The notes below the pieces were generated by a model that did no database searches, was not told the DNA's origin, and saw only the letters and a list, made by a program, of their open reading frames with translations. Of a stretch of DNA of 64,000 bases, positions 16,114 through 24,641 are shown one piece after another (positions within the stretch are counted from its first letter, which is position 1; every line of letters begins with the position of its first letter). The translations under genes and the position numbers were made by a program. Source of the DNA: Alistipes sp. Its GTDB lineage: Bacteria > Bacteroidota > Bacteroidia > Bacteroidales > Rikenellaceae. The DNA lies in contig JAGBEH010000003.1 in NCBI GenBank assembly GCA_017937125.1, positions 1-64,000 on the forward strand, read 5' to 3'.

Positions 16114-18807
16114 ATGGAGTCGAAGGAGTCGAAAATATTGGAGGGGCTGAACGAAGCCCAGCGCGCTGCCGTCATCGATTACGAGTCGCCGTCGCTCATC
16201 ATCGCGGGTGCGGGGTCGGGAAAGACGCGCGTGCTCACCTCGCGCATAGCGTATATGATAGAGCAGGGCGTAGCCCCGTTCAACATCCTCGCGCTTACGT
16301 TTACGAACAAGGCCGCCGAACAGATGCGCGAGCGTATCGAGGGTATGATCGGCGGCAGGAGCCGCTACATACGTATGGGAACATTCCACTCGGTCTTTTC
16401 GCGTATCCTGCGCGAGAATTGCGACCTTATAGGGTTCCCGCCGACATTCACCATCTACGAGCCGTCGGATGTCAAGAACCTTATCAAGACCATCGTGCGC
16501 GAGCTCAAGTTAGACGACAAGAAATACACTCCCAACGCCATAGCCTCGCGCATATCCTATGCCAAGAACTGCCTGATAACGGCGGCGGCATACGCGGGCA
16601 ACGCCTCCTATGCGGCCGAAGACCGTCAGAAACAGGTGCCCGAGTTCGGAAACATCTACGACATATATTGCCAACGGTGCAAACGTAACGGCGCTATGGA
16701 TTTCGACGACCTGTTGTTGCAGACCAATATCCTGCTGCGCGACCGCCCCGAAGTACTGGCGCGTTATCAGGAGTTGTTCCGATATATTCTGGTCGATGAG
16801 TATCAGGATACCAACTATGCGCAGTACGTCATCATCCGCCGCCTGTCGCAGAACCACTCGCGCGTATGCGTCGTGGGCGACGATGCGCAGTCGATATACT
16901 CGTTCCGCGGTGCGAAGATAGAGAACATATTGAGCTTCAAGCGCGACTATCCCGACGCCAAAATCTTCAAACTCGAACAGAACTACCGCTCGACGCGAAC
17001 CATAGTCGAAGCCGCCAATTCGGTAATCGTCCACAACTCGAAACGTATGGAGAAGAACTGCTTTTCGGAGGGCGACAAGGGCGCTCCCGTGCGTCTGTTC
17101 CGTGCGTATACCGACCGCGAGGAGGCCGAAACGGTCGTTTCGGACCTGCGCGACAAGGTGCGTGCGGCGGGTGCCGAGTGGAGCGAGGCTGCGATACTGT
17201 ATCGCACGAACAACCAGTCGCTCGTGCTCGAAGAGGCTCTGCGGCGCAAAGGTATACCGTACCGCATCTACAAGGGCAACTCCTTCTACGACCACAAGGA
17301 GATAAGGGATATGCTCGCATATCTGCGCCTTATAATCAATCCCCGCGACGACGAAGCCTTCAAGCGCATAGTGAACTATCCCGCACGCGGCATAGGCGAC
17401 ACGACGGTCGAGCGCATCGCGCAGTTGGCCGCCGAACAGGGCGTCTCGATGTGGGAGGCCGTTGATACGCTCGTGGCCGAGACGGCTGCGGCACCCGCGC
17501 AGGATGCCGTAAAGAAAGCCATCGCCCGCAAGGCTGCCGACTTCGTCGGGATGATACGCTCGCTGTTGCTGCTGCGGGTGGAAAAGGAGCTGTACGACTT
17601 CGGTATGGAGGTGGCCGCGCGGTCGGGATTGCTCGGAACGTTGCGTGCCGAGAATACGCCCGAAGCGCAGAGCGCCGTGGACAATATCGAGGAGCTGCTC
17701 AATACGATGCAGCTCTTCAAGGAGCAGCGCGATGCCGAGATACGCAACGGAGAGCGCGAAACGGACGACAAGGCGACTATCGAAGAGTGGCTGCAGAACG
17801 TGATGCTTACGACCGATATGGACAACGATGACCCCGACGACAAGCACAAGGTTACGCTGATGACCGTCCATTCGGCCAAAGGACTGGAGTACGGATATGT
17901 CTATGTCGTGGGTATGGAGGAGAACCTCTTCCCCTCGCTGAGAGCTATGGAGACCGTAGACGGGCTCGAAGAGGAGCGGCGTCTCTTCTACGTGGCGCTG
18001 ACGCGTGCCAAATGCGAAGCTACGCTGTCGTTCGCCGAGATGCGTTTCAAGTGGGGTAATATGGAGTTCTCGCATCCGAGCCGTTTTCTCGGGGAGATAG
18101 ACCCGAAATATGTCGAAGCCGATTTCGACCTCGAAGTGCTTAAGGCACGTCCTGCCGCAAGCGCCAACGACGATGACGACGGGAAAGGGGCGGCCATAGA
18201 CGAATTGCGCCGTCGTTTCGACATCCGTTATCAACAGAAATCGCAGAACGACACGGGAGCGGGTTTCAGACAGGGTGGTTCCGCTTCGGGTTTTCAGCCG
18301 CGCGGCCAGCGGCAGGGATTTGCGACCAAAGGTGCGGGCGGTTACGGTTCGGGACGGTTCGGCGCTCAGAACCGCTCGGGGTACAACGGCCCTGCGGGGA
18401 CGGGATACGGTAATTCGGGTTCGGCATCCGACGGGTTCGGCGGCTACGGACATACGTCGCGCAACTTCGGCGGAGAACGGAAAGGCGGAGGAATGCCGAG
18501 TTACGGCGGGCGTCCCGTAGTCGCTCCTCCGAAAACATCTGCCGACGGAATGCGCAGCGTAGGCATACGGCGTGCCGCATCGGCGTCTGCTGCGGAGGGC
18601 GGAACGGCAAACGACGGAATAGCGGCTTCGCAGGCGGTCTCGAATTGCGGATATGCGGTCGGCGACCGTGTCGAACATCCTAAATTCGGTGTCGGCATAA
18701 TCAACCGCATAGAGGTACTCGCCGCCGACTGCAAACTGATAGTCGAATTCAGCGGTTTCGGCGAAAAAACGCTGCTCGCCAAGTTCGCCAAACTGAAGAA
18801 ACTGTAA
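16114..18807 (+). CDS. pcrA: UvrD/PcrA-type DNA helicase
   Basis: The 897-residue protein is a superfamily 1 3'-5' helicase for repair and replication fork clearance. It shows Walker A AGAGSGKT (31-38), Walker B LVDEYQDTN, the QNYRSTRTI motif and FYVALTRAK near the end of the helicase core (about residue 640). The C-terminus is unusual: about 145 residues rich in Gly, Ser, Arg and Tyr (about 700-845) link the core to a PcrA-like Tudor segment (VGDRVEHPKFGVG, from about 849) that contacts RNA polymerase in other species. The start at 16114 was chosen for the usual short N-terminus. nth follows after 13 bp. Confidence 0.93.
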   Translation: MESKESKILEGLNEAQRAAVIDYESPSLIIAGAGSGKTRVLTSRIAYMIEQGVAPFNILALTFTNKAAEQMRERIEGMIGGRSRYIRMGTFHSVFSRILRENCDLIGFPPTFTIYEPSDVKNLIKTIVRELKLDDKKYTPNAIASRISYAKNCLITAAAYAGNASYAAEDRQKQVPEFGNIYDIYCQRCKRNGAMDFDDLLLQTNILLRDRPEVLARYQELFRYILVDEYQDTNYAQYVIIRRLSQNHSRVCVVGDDAQSIYSFRGAKIENILSFKRDYPDAKIFKLEQNYRSTRTIVEAANSVIVHNSKRMEKNCFSEGDKGAPVRLFRAYTDREEAETVVSDLRDKVRAAGAEWSEAAILYRTNNQSLVLEEALRRKGIPYRIYKGNSFYDHKEIRDMLAYLRLIINPRDDEAFKRIVNYPARGIGDTTVERIAQLAAEQGVSMWEAVDTLVAETAAAPAQDAVKKAIARKAADFVGMIRSLLLLRVEKELYDFGMEVAARSGLLGTLRAENTPEAQSAVDNIEELLNTMQLFKEQRDAEIRNGERETDDKATIEEWLQNVMLTTDMDNDDPDDKHKVTLMTVHSAKGLEYGYVYVVGMEENLFPSLRAMETVDGLEEERRLFYVALTRAKCEATLSFAEMRFKWGNMEFSHPSRFLGEIDPKYVEADFDLEVLKARPAASANDDDDGKGAAIDELRRRFDIRYQQKSQNDTGAGFRQGGSASGFQPRGQRQGFATKGAGGYGSGRFGAQNRSGYNGPAGTGYGNSGSASDGFGGYGHTSRNFGGERKGGGMPSYGGRPVVAPPKTSADGMRSVGIRRAASASAAEGGTANDGIAASQAVSNCGYAVGDRVEHPKFGVGIINRIEVLAADCKLIVEFSGFGEKTLLAKFAKLKKL

Positions 18808-18820
18808 AACGCATATCTAT

Positions 18821-19459
18821 ATGACTATAAGACAACGATACGACGGCGTCATCGGGTGGTTCTCCGATAATATGCCCGTCGCCGAGAGCGAATTGCGTTA
18901 CTACTCGCCTTACCAGCTGCTTGTGGCTGTCATACTGTCGGCACAATGCACCGACAAGAGGGTCAATATGACTACGCCCGCACTTTTCGAAGCCTATCCT
19001 ACGCCGCAGGCTATGGCCGAAGCGACGCCCGAGGAGATATACAAATATATAAAAAGCATATCCTATCCCAACAACAAGGCGAAGAATCTGGCGGGAATGG
19101 CGCGTATGCTGTGCTCGGAGTACGGCGGCGAGGTGCCGAGCGATCTGGATGCCTTGCAGCGCCTGCCGGGGGTCGGACGCAAGACGGCGAATGTCGTGGG
19201 TGCCGTACTGTGGAACAAGGAGGTTATGCCCGTGGACACGCACGTGTTTCGCGTGTCGGCCCGTATAGGCCTGACACGCAATGCGAAAACCCCGTATCAG
19301 ACCGAGCTGCAATTAGAAAAGAACATCCCTTCGGCACTGCTCCCGAAGGCGCATCACTGGCTTATTCTCCACGGCCGTTATGTCTGCACGGCTCGTTCGC
19401 CTAAGTGTTCGGAATGCGGTATTTCGGCGTGGTGTCGTTATTTTTCGACTCTAAAGTGA
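18821..19459 (+). CDS. nth: Endonuclease III
   Basis: This 212-residue DNA glycosylase/AP lyase removes oxidised pyrimidines. The helix-hairpin-helix LPGVGRKTANVV carries the catalytic Lys at 121, the catalytic Asp is at 139 in VDTHVFR, and four cysteines at 189, 196, 199 and 205 give the Cys-x6-Cys-x2-Cys-x5-Cys pattern of the [4Fe-4S] cluster. All key residues are present. It follows pcrA by 13 bp and is probably co-transcribed with it, which groups two DNA-repair genes. Confidence 0.96.
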   Translation: MTIRQRYDGVIGWFSDNMPVAESELRYYSPYQLLVAVILSAQCTDKRVNMTTPALFEAYPTPQAMAEATPEEIYKYIKSISYPNNKAKNLAGMARMLCSEYGGEVPSDLDALQRLPGVGRKTANVVGAVLWNKEVMPVDTHVFRVSARIGLTRNAKTPYQTELQLEKNIPSALLPKAHHWLILHGRYVCTARSPKCSECGISAWCRYFSTLK

Positions 19460-19480
19460 ATTTTGTAATCGATTTAACAC

Positions 19481-19488
19481 TATCTTTG
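19481..19488 (+). promoter_or_regulatory. -7 box for the S41 protease gene
   Basis: TATCTTTG lies 52 bp before the start codon. A TTTTG 15 bp upstream is too close to be a standard -33 element. Confidence 0.5.
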
Positions 19489-19532
19489 CCGATGTATACG
19501 TTAAGAGATTCAAGTAATATAGAATAAAAAAG

Positions 19533-21431
19533 ATGTTTATGAAAAAATTGTTTGGGATTTTGTTGTGCGGATTGGCACTGACGGCATTCACCGCCTGCGG
19601 CGACGACGGTACCGTAAATAACGGAGAAATCAACAACAAGGGCCTTATAGAGAAAAGCTGCGATGATTTCGAGGAGATTTCCGGTGAACAGCAGGAGTTC
19701 AAGGTTACCATAAAGACCGACGGCGAGTGGAAAGCGCGCCTTTCGCAGACGAAGTTCGTCTCGCTGAAAGAGGGTTCCGCAAGCGGTGCCGAAGGGGAGA
19801 GCGAAATCGTTATGGTGTTCACGGAAAACGGCTCGGATGCCGCACGTTCCGTTACGTTGTCGGTAACGGTCGGCAATAACAAGTCGGTTACGGTTTGCCG
19901 CGTCACGCAGCGCTCCATCTCTGCCAAGGGGACCGATGCCCAGGTGAACAGGGAGTTTACGTGGCCTCGGCTCGATCAGATGTACTTGTGGAATGCAGAT
20001 TTACGTAAGTACGTGACTCCCGATTATAATATGGCATACGATGAATTCCTCGAAGATGTAATAGACAAATTGCGTAATGTCAATATTCAAGACCCTATAA
20101 ATGCCAAAGACGGATACTGGTACCCTTCGCGCGATGTTCCTGAGGCGGATAGAGAATGGGTATTTTATTCGAATATTTCCAGAACTCCCGTAGCATCATC
20201 GTCATCAGTGGCGCAATCGGCCGTTACGCGTGCCGTTAAGGCCGAGGTATTGGGCTTCGGTATATGGGCAGACATTTGGGGACTTGACAATTCTTCCGTA
20301 TGTTTCCCGGTACTGTGGGTATATCCCGGTTCTCCGGCGGCCCAAATGGGGATTAAACGCGGAGATATTATATATAAGGTCGATGGCGCGAGATTGCTTG
20401 AAGCTAACAATGCTTGGCAAACACCGTATGTGGAATTGTGCGGTAACCATATGTCACAAGGCAAACGTACCGTTACGATGCTCGAATTCACTGCCGATGA
20501 TAAGATAACGGACGGTGCGTCCTATACTTTGAATTCAGGTAATTATTACGAGACACCTGTCGTTTTCAACGCTGTTTTAACGAATGCTGACAAGACTCGC
20601 AAAGTCGGATATGTCGTTTATAACTCTTTCGAAAGCGCTTACGACTCCGATTTGAAAGACGTATTCGATAAATTCAAATCCAACAATATTACCGATGTTA
20701 TCGTCGATCTTCGTTACAACGGCGGCGGTGAAGTTTCGTCGGCAAAGGTTTTGTGCAGTATTTTGGGTGGTTCGGCCTGCTTAGGCAATGTTTTCGAATA
20801 CTATCGTTACAACGATGAGCGAATGCAGGCGGCAGGATATAACAAGAACGATTATAAAACGTGGAGAAAAGAGATGTTCGACGAAACTTTAGCCTCTTCC
20901 TACGGTTTTAATTTCGATAAGATTTTTATTATCGGAACATATGGTACCGCATCTGCTTCCGAACTTACAATCAATGCGTTGCGAGGTATCGGCAAGAATG
21001 TCGTATTGGTCGGCGACCCGACTAACGGTAAGGATGTCGGTATGGAGGTTCTTCCTGCCGTTCTCAACGGGTATCAGTATTCGTTGGCGGCGATTACGTT
21101 CCAGTCATACAACAGCAAGGGAGAGTCCGATTATGATAATGGCTTTACTCCTGATGTGAATTTCGCGTCGCTTACTCAAGGTAATCACCCGTTGGATTAT
21201 TACCTGCCTATGGACTGGGGGCTTGCAGAGGATGGGACTCTGGAGAACGGACTGTATATTGCTCTTAATTACGGTGTATTTGCCGGTTCGCAAACAGCGT
21301 CTATGCCTAAGCGCATGTCTATGCCAAGACGTTTCGCATTGGAAGGAGTGAAGAAGTTTGCGATTCCTGAAAAATTGCGTGATTTCCGCAAGACAAATAT
21401 GTATATGGATTATCAGGAGGATTATAAATAA
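19533..21431 (+). CDS. S41-family peptidase lipoprotein with BACON-like domain
   Basis: The 632-residue protein begins with a lipoprotein signal (lipobox LTAFTAC), so it is anchored to a membrane outside the cytoplasm. Next is a beta domain (about 35-130) resembling BACON modules. A PDZ-like segment (about 245-300, with GSPAAQMGIKRGDIIY) is followed by the S41 protease core: VIVDLRYNGGGEV and the nucleophile region GTASASELTINALRG. Family members are C-terminal-processing or tricorn-like serine proteases. The gene is visibly more A/T-rich than its neighbours. Two in-frame ATGs (19533, 19539) are possible. It has its own promoter and terminator. Confidence 0.86.
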   Translation: MFMKKLFGILLCGLALTAFTACGDDGTVNNGEINNKGLIEKSCDDFEEISGEQQEFKVTIKTDGEWKARLSQTKFVSLKEGSASGAEGESEIVMVFTENGSDAARSVTLSVTVGNNKSVTVCRVTQRSISAKGTDAQVNREFTWPRLDQMYLWNADLRKYVTPDYNMAYDEFLEDVIDKLRNVNIQDPINAKDGYWYPSRDVPEADREWVFYSNISRTPVASSSSVAQSAVTRAVKAEVLGFGIWADIWGLDNSSVCFPVLWVYPGSPAAQMGIKRGDIIYKVDGARLLEANNAWQTPYVELCGNHMSQGKRTVTMLEFTADDKITDGASYTLNSGNYYETPVVFNAVLTNADKTRKVGYVVYNSFESAYDSDLKDVFDKFKSNNITDVIVDLRYNGGGEVSSAKVLCSILGGSACLGNVFEYYRYNDERMQAAGYNKNDYKTWRKEMFDETLASSYGFNFDKIFIIGTYGTASASELTINALRGIGKNVVLVGDPTNGKDVGMEVLPAVLNGYQYSLAAITFQSYNSKGESDYDNGFTPDVNFASLTQGNHPLDYYLPMDWGLAEDGTLENGLYIALNYGVFAGSQTASMPKRMSMPRRFALEGVKKFAIPEKLRDFRKTNMYMDYQEDYK

Positions 21432-21450
21432 TTCGTATATATTGCAGTAG

Positions 21451-21488
21451 AAAAAGAGAGGGACGGGGTTTGCGTTCCTCTCTTTTTC
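21451..21488 (+). terminator. Terminator after the S41 protease gene
   Basis: AAAAAGAGAGGGA (21451-21463) pairs, with one G-T wobble, with TTCCTCTCTTTTT (21475-21487). The T run forms the end of the stem. Confidence 0.75.
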
Positions 21489-21534
21489 TGTTCGGGGCTG
21501 CTTTCGGATACTCCTGCCTGCAAAACCGCAAACA

Positions 21535-21864
21535 GGGTTGTTTCTGCACTCGATTTTCGCACTTTGGCTTACGCCGAAGATACTCCCGCTCGGTAATGCC
21601 CAAATAAATTTGGCATTGCTCTCGCTTATTCGTATCTTTGACTTTGTCGAAGATACTCCGCCTCGGCATAATCAAGCTGACGCTTGTTTCTGCGCTCGAC
21701 TTTTCGCCCTTTGGCTTGCGCCGAAGATACTCCGCCTCGGAAAAAATGCAAGCAAGCATGCTTTTTTCTCTCGGCTTATTCGTATCTTTGACTTTGTCGA
21801 AGATACTCCGTCTCGGCATAATCAAGCTGACGCTTGTTTCTGCGCTCGACTTTTCGTATCTTTG
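21535..21864 (+). repeat. Hairpin-repeat array C, upstream of the MATE gene
   Basis: This is the largest array: a partial unit followed by four full units, with the shared word GAAGATAC at 21576, 21649, 21723 and 21799 (spacing 73, 74 and 76 bp). The central hairpins alternate: CCAAATAAATTTGG type, CAAGCTGACGCTTG type, GCAAGCAAGCATGC type, then CAAGCTGACGCTTG type again. TATCTTTG recurs at 21633, 21783 and 21857. The last one lies only 7 bp before the MATE start codon. Confidence 0.88.
21834..21864 (+). promoter_or_regulatory. Promoter for the MATE gene within array C
   Basis: TTG at 21834-21836, a 20-bp spacer and TATCTTTG at 21857-21864 form the promoter. With the ATG at 21872 the mRNA would have a leader of about 2-4 nt. 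Confidence 0.7.
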
Positions 21865-21871
21865 CGGACAA

Positions 21872-23254
21872 ATGGGCAGACAAATCACAACACTTTCATT
21901 GGGTACCGACCCGCTTTCACGACTGCTTCCGAGATATGCCGTTCCCGCGATTATCGCAATGACATCGACATCGCTGTTCAACATCATCGACAGCGTTTTC
22001 ATCGGTCACGGGGTGGGTGCGCTGGCCATATCGGGTATGGCCCTGACGATGCCTATAATGAATGTGGCGTCGGCTTTCGGCTCGCTCGTGGGCGTAGGTG
22101 CCGCTGCCGTCACCTCTATACGTTTGGGCCAGGGCAACAAACGGTCGGCCGAACATATCCTCGGGAATGTCATCCTGCTCAATGTGGTTATAGGTCTGAC
22201 GATAGGTATCCTCGGACTGGTATTCCTCGACGATATTCTGTACTTTTTCGGCGCGAGCGACCGCACCGTCCCGTATGCGCGCGATTTTATGCACGTCATA
22301 CTTGCGGGAAATGTCATCACGCATCTGTATCTGAGTCTCAATGAGATGCTGCGAGCCTCGGGCTATCCGCAAAAATCGATGCACATAATGCTTATTTCGG
22401 TGGCCGTCAATTGTGTGCTCAATCCGCTGTTCATCTTCAAATTCGGATGGGGTATCCGCGGATCGGCCTGTGCGACGGTTATCGCGCAAACGGTCGCGCT
22501 TTCCATATCGCTGCATCACTTTATGCGCCCCGACAGTTTCCTCAGGTTCAAGCGGGGAATTTTCCGTTTCGACGGACGGATTGTCGGCAGCATCATATCT
22601 GTCGGTTTGGCGCCCTTTCTCGTGAATATTTGCACGTCGATAGTGGTGATTTTCGTAAACAAGGCGCTGAAAACCTACGGCGGCGACCTGAATATCGGCG
22701 CTTACGGAATCATCAACCGTGTGGTTATGCTGTTCCTGATGGTCGTGTTCGGACTCAATCAGGGGATGCAGCCCATAGTGGGCTACAATTACGGGGCTAA
22801 ACAATACGATCGCGTACTTAAGGCGTTGAAAATTACTATCATATGCGCCGTGTGCGTGACGACCGCAGGATTCCTCGTAAGCCGCCTGCTGCCGCGTCAG
22901 GTAGCTATGTTGTTCGTCGGCGGCGATGATGCCGATGCTGCCGAGATGATAGATGCCGTTGCGTACGGAATGCGATATGTGATGATAATGTTCTGGGCCG
23001 TGGGATTTCAGGTGGTGACCGGAAATTTCTTCCAATATATTGGCAAGGCCAAACGGGCGATACTTATTTCGCTGACGAGACAGATGCTGTTCCTCGTGCC
23101 GCTGCTTATCGTACTGCCGCCGAAGTTGGGTGTTCTCGGCGTGTGGATCTCGATGCCGATTGCCGACTCGATGTCCATAATCCTTGCTGCGACGCTGCTG
23201 TTTTTCCAGATACGCAGACTGCGGCGTTCGCCCGACGAGGAGAAGAGCATATGA
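21872..23254 (+). CDS. MATE-family multidrug/Na+ efflux pump
   Basis: The 460-residue membrane protein has about 12 hydrophobic segments and the MATE pattern: PAIIAMTSTSLFNIIDSVFIGH near the N-terminus, repeated in the second half as RVVMLFLMVVFGLNQGMQPIVGYNYGA-like sequence. Such pumps export cationic drugs in exchange for Na+ or H+. Upstream in-frame codons lie in the repeat array, so the ATG at 21872 is the only sensible start, even though it lies immediately after the promoter. The gene is monocistronic and ends at a strong bidirectional terminator. Confidence 0.9.
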   Translation: MGRQITTLSLGTDPLSRLLPRYAVPAIIAMTSTSLFNIIDSVFIGHGVGALAISGMALTMPIMNVASAFGSLVGVGAAAVTSIRLGQGNKRSAEHILGNVILLNVVIGLTIGILGLVFLDDILYFFGASDRTVPYARDFMHVILAGNVITHLYLSLNEMLRASGYPQKSMHIMLISVAVNCVLNPLFIFKFGWGIRGSACATVIAQTVALSISLHHFMRPDSFLRFKRGIFRFDGRIVGSIISVGLAPFLVNICTSIVVIFVNKALKTYGGDLNIGAYGIINRVVMLFLMVVFGLNQGMQPIVGYNYGAKQYDRVLKALKITIICAVCVTTAGFLVSRLLPRQVAMLFVGGDDADAAEMIDAVAYGMRYVMIMFWAVGFQVVTGNFFQYIGKAKRAILISLTRQMLFLVPLLIVLPPKLGVLGVWISMPIADSMSIILAATLLFFQIRRLRRSPDEEKSI

Positions 23255-23296
23255 GTGCGGAAACCGTATGGCGGCATATCGAACCGACCGTAACAT

Positions 23297-23335
23297 AAAA
23301 AGGGTCTGTCGGATAAGTCCGACAGACCCTTTTTT
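23297..23335 (+). terminator. Bidirectional terminator between convergent genes
   Basis: A perfect 17-bp stem (23297-23313 with 23318-23334) with a TAAG loop has an A run on one side and a T run on the other. It separates the MATE gene from the convergent C1 peptidase gene. Confidence 0.9.
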
Positions 23336-23348
23336 ATCTTCGATGCGA

Positions 23349-24533
23349 TCAGAATCCTAACTTTTGCCGTATCTCGGTCGGAACGGCGTTTTTATTCACC
23401 ATAATCGATATGGTCTTATATTCCGCGAACGGCCGCGAGAAGTAGTAGTAACCTCCGTATGGCGGACGTACGTCCCACGAGTTCTTGACCTTGTAATAAT
23501 TGTTGCCGTTCTGGTCGGTGGCGGTGCCTATGATTACCATACCGTGGTCGTCGGTAGTCTCGTAGTTGTCGAATGCCTCCTGGCGCATCTGCTGCGTTAT
23601 TTTCTTTTCCTTGCGCGGCTTGTCGAAACTGTACAGGGCATCCTCCTTCTCCTTGTCGGTCAGTTTGCCCCAACGCTCGGCCTCCGTGCCGCTCATACTC
23701 TCGACATCGGCTTCGGGTATGATGCCTATGGCTTTCGTACGGCTGAACCCGCGCTCGCTGACATCCGTAGCCCACTCTACCGAATAGTCGTTGGCAAGGG
23801 CGTTGTCTATGACGGCCATCATCTCGTCGAGGGGAACGTTGTATATCGTGTCCCACGCCCAGTTGTCGGGCACCTCGATGATGAATTTCGTGTAGAAAGG
23901 ATGGTGCGTGAACGATCCGATGCTCACGTAGTCGTCGATGTTTATCGGCAGCGATTCGGCGAACGATTGCGGCGTGTACTCCTTGCCCTTATATGTGAAC
24001 TTTTCGGGACGCACGCCGAAATAGGAGTCGAGGATGGCGTTCAGCCCGTTCTGCCACGCGGTCGTCAGCTTCTTGTTCGGGTTTCTGATTATCGCATCGA
24101 CGTATGCTTTCAGTACGGCATCTATCTCGTTGAAATGAGGTTTGTCGGTGCCGTAATTTAACCCTCGGTATACCTCTTCGGGAACGATTCCGTAATTGCG
24201 GATGCCGTTTATCACGTCGTGGCTCGCACCGCCGACCGCGAAATTGAGGCTGCCGTGCAGACGGACGTATTTTACCGCCTTCTCGAAGTAGATGTTGCGC
24301 ACTATCCACATCTCCGAGAGATCGAGCTCTTCGCCACCGGCGCGCATTATTTCGTTCTCGAGAAACGATAGAGCCGAGAAGCACCAGCAGGTGCCGCTGC
24401 GGAACTGGTTCTTGACGGACGTGGTCTTTACGAGTTTGCCGTCGGTGAATTTGTAGCCTTTGTCGGCGTAGGCCGAGAGCGTAAGCCCTGCGGCGAATAA
24501 CAGTATAAGGGTCAGTCGTTTCATAATATTCAT
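23349..24533 (-). CDS. Secreted C1-family (PepC/bleomycin hydrolase-like) peptidase
   Basis: This 394-residue cysteine peptidase begins with a signal peptide (LILLFAAGLTLSAYA). The papain-type residues are present: Gln43 and Cys49 in KNQFRSGTCWCFSA, His in DDHGMVIIG and Asn in KVKNSWD. The long insert between the Cys and His halves and the spacing fit the C1B bleomycin hydrolase/aminopeptidase C group, which trims peptides. Export out of the cytoplasm is unlike classical PepC but common in Bacteroidota. It lies after topA on the same strand. The start may instead be the ATG at 24524. Confidence 0.88.
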   Translation of the reverse strand: MNIMKRLTLILLFAAGLTLSAYADKGYKFTDGKLVKTTSVKNQFRSGTCWCFSALSFLENEIMRAGGEELDLSEMWIVRNIYFEKAVKYVRLHGSLNFAVGGASHDVINGIRNYGIVPEEVYRGLNYGTDKPHFNEIDAVLKAYVDAIIRNPNKKLTTAWQNGLNAILDSYFGVRPEKFTYKGKEYTPQSFAESLPINIDDYVSIGSFTHHPFYTKFIIEVPDNWAWDTIYNVPLDEMMAVIDNALANDYSVEWATDVSERGFSRTKAIGIIPEADVESMSGTEAERWGKLTDKEKEDALYSFDKPRKEKKITQQMRQEAFDNYETTDDHGMVIIGTATDQNGNNYYKVKNSWDVRPPYGGYYYFSRPFAEYKTISIMVNKNAVPTEIRQKLGF

Positions 24534-24641
24534 TTTCGGTAATTGTATACCGACCTTGCACTAAATGGGTTTTATGACCTTTTCGGTAAACCGAACGACA
24601 AAGCGAAGTCTACTTCGGCGTCGCCACGGCGGGAAAAGGTT

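Noticed and set aside
21538-21864. Array C as a CRISPR array or as coding sequence
   Set aside because: Units are not identical repeats with unique spacers, no cas genes are near, and frames through the arrays change with the number of units and shift unit to unit. The frames repeating LIRIF or AEYLRR words are repeat artefacts.
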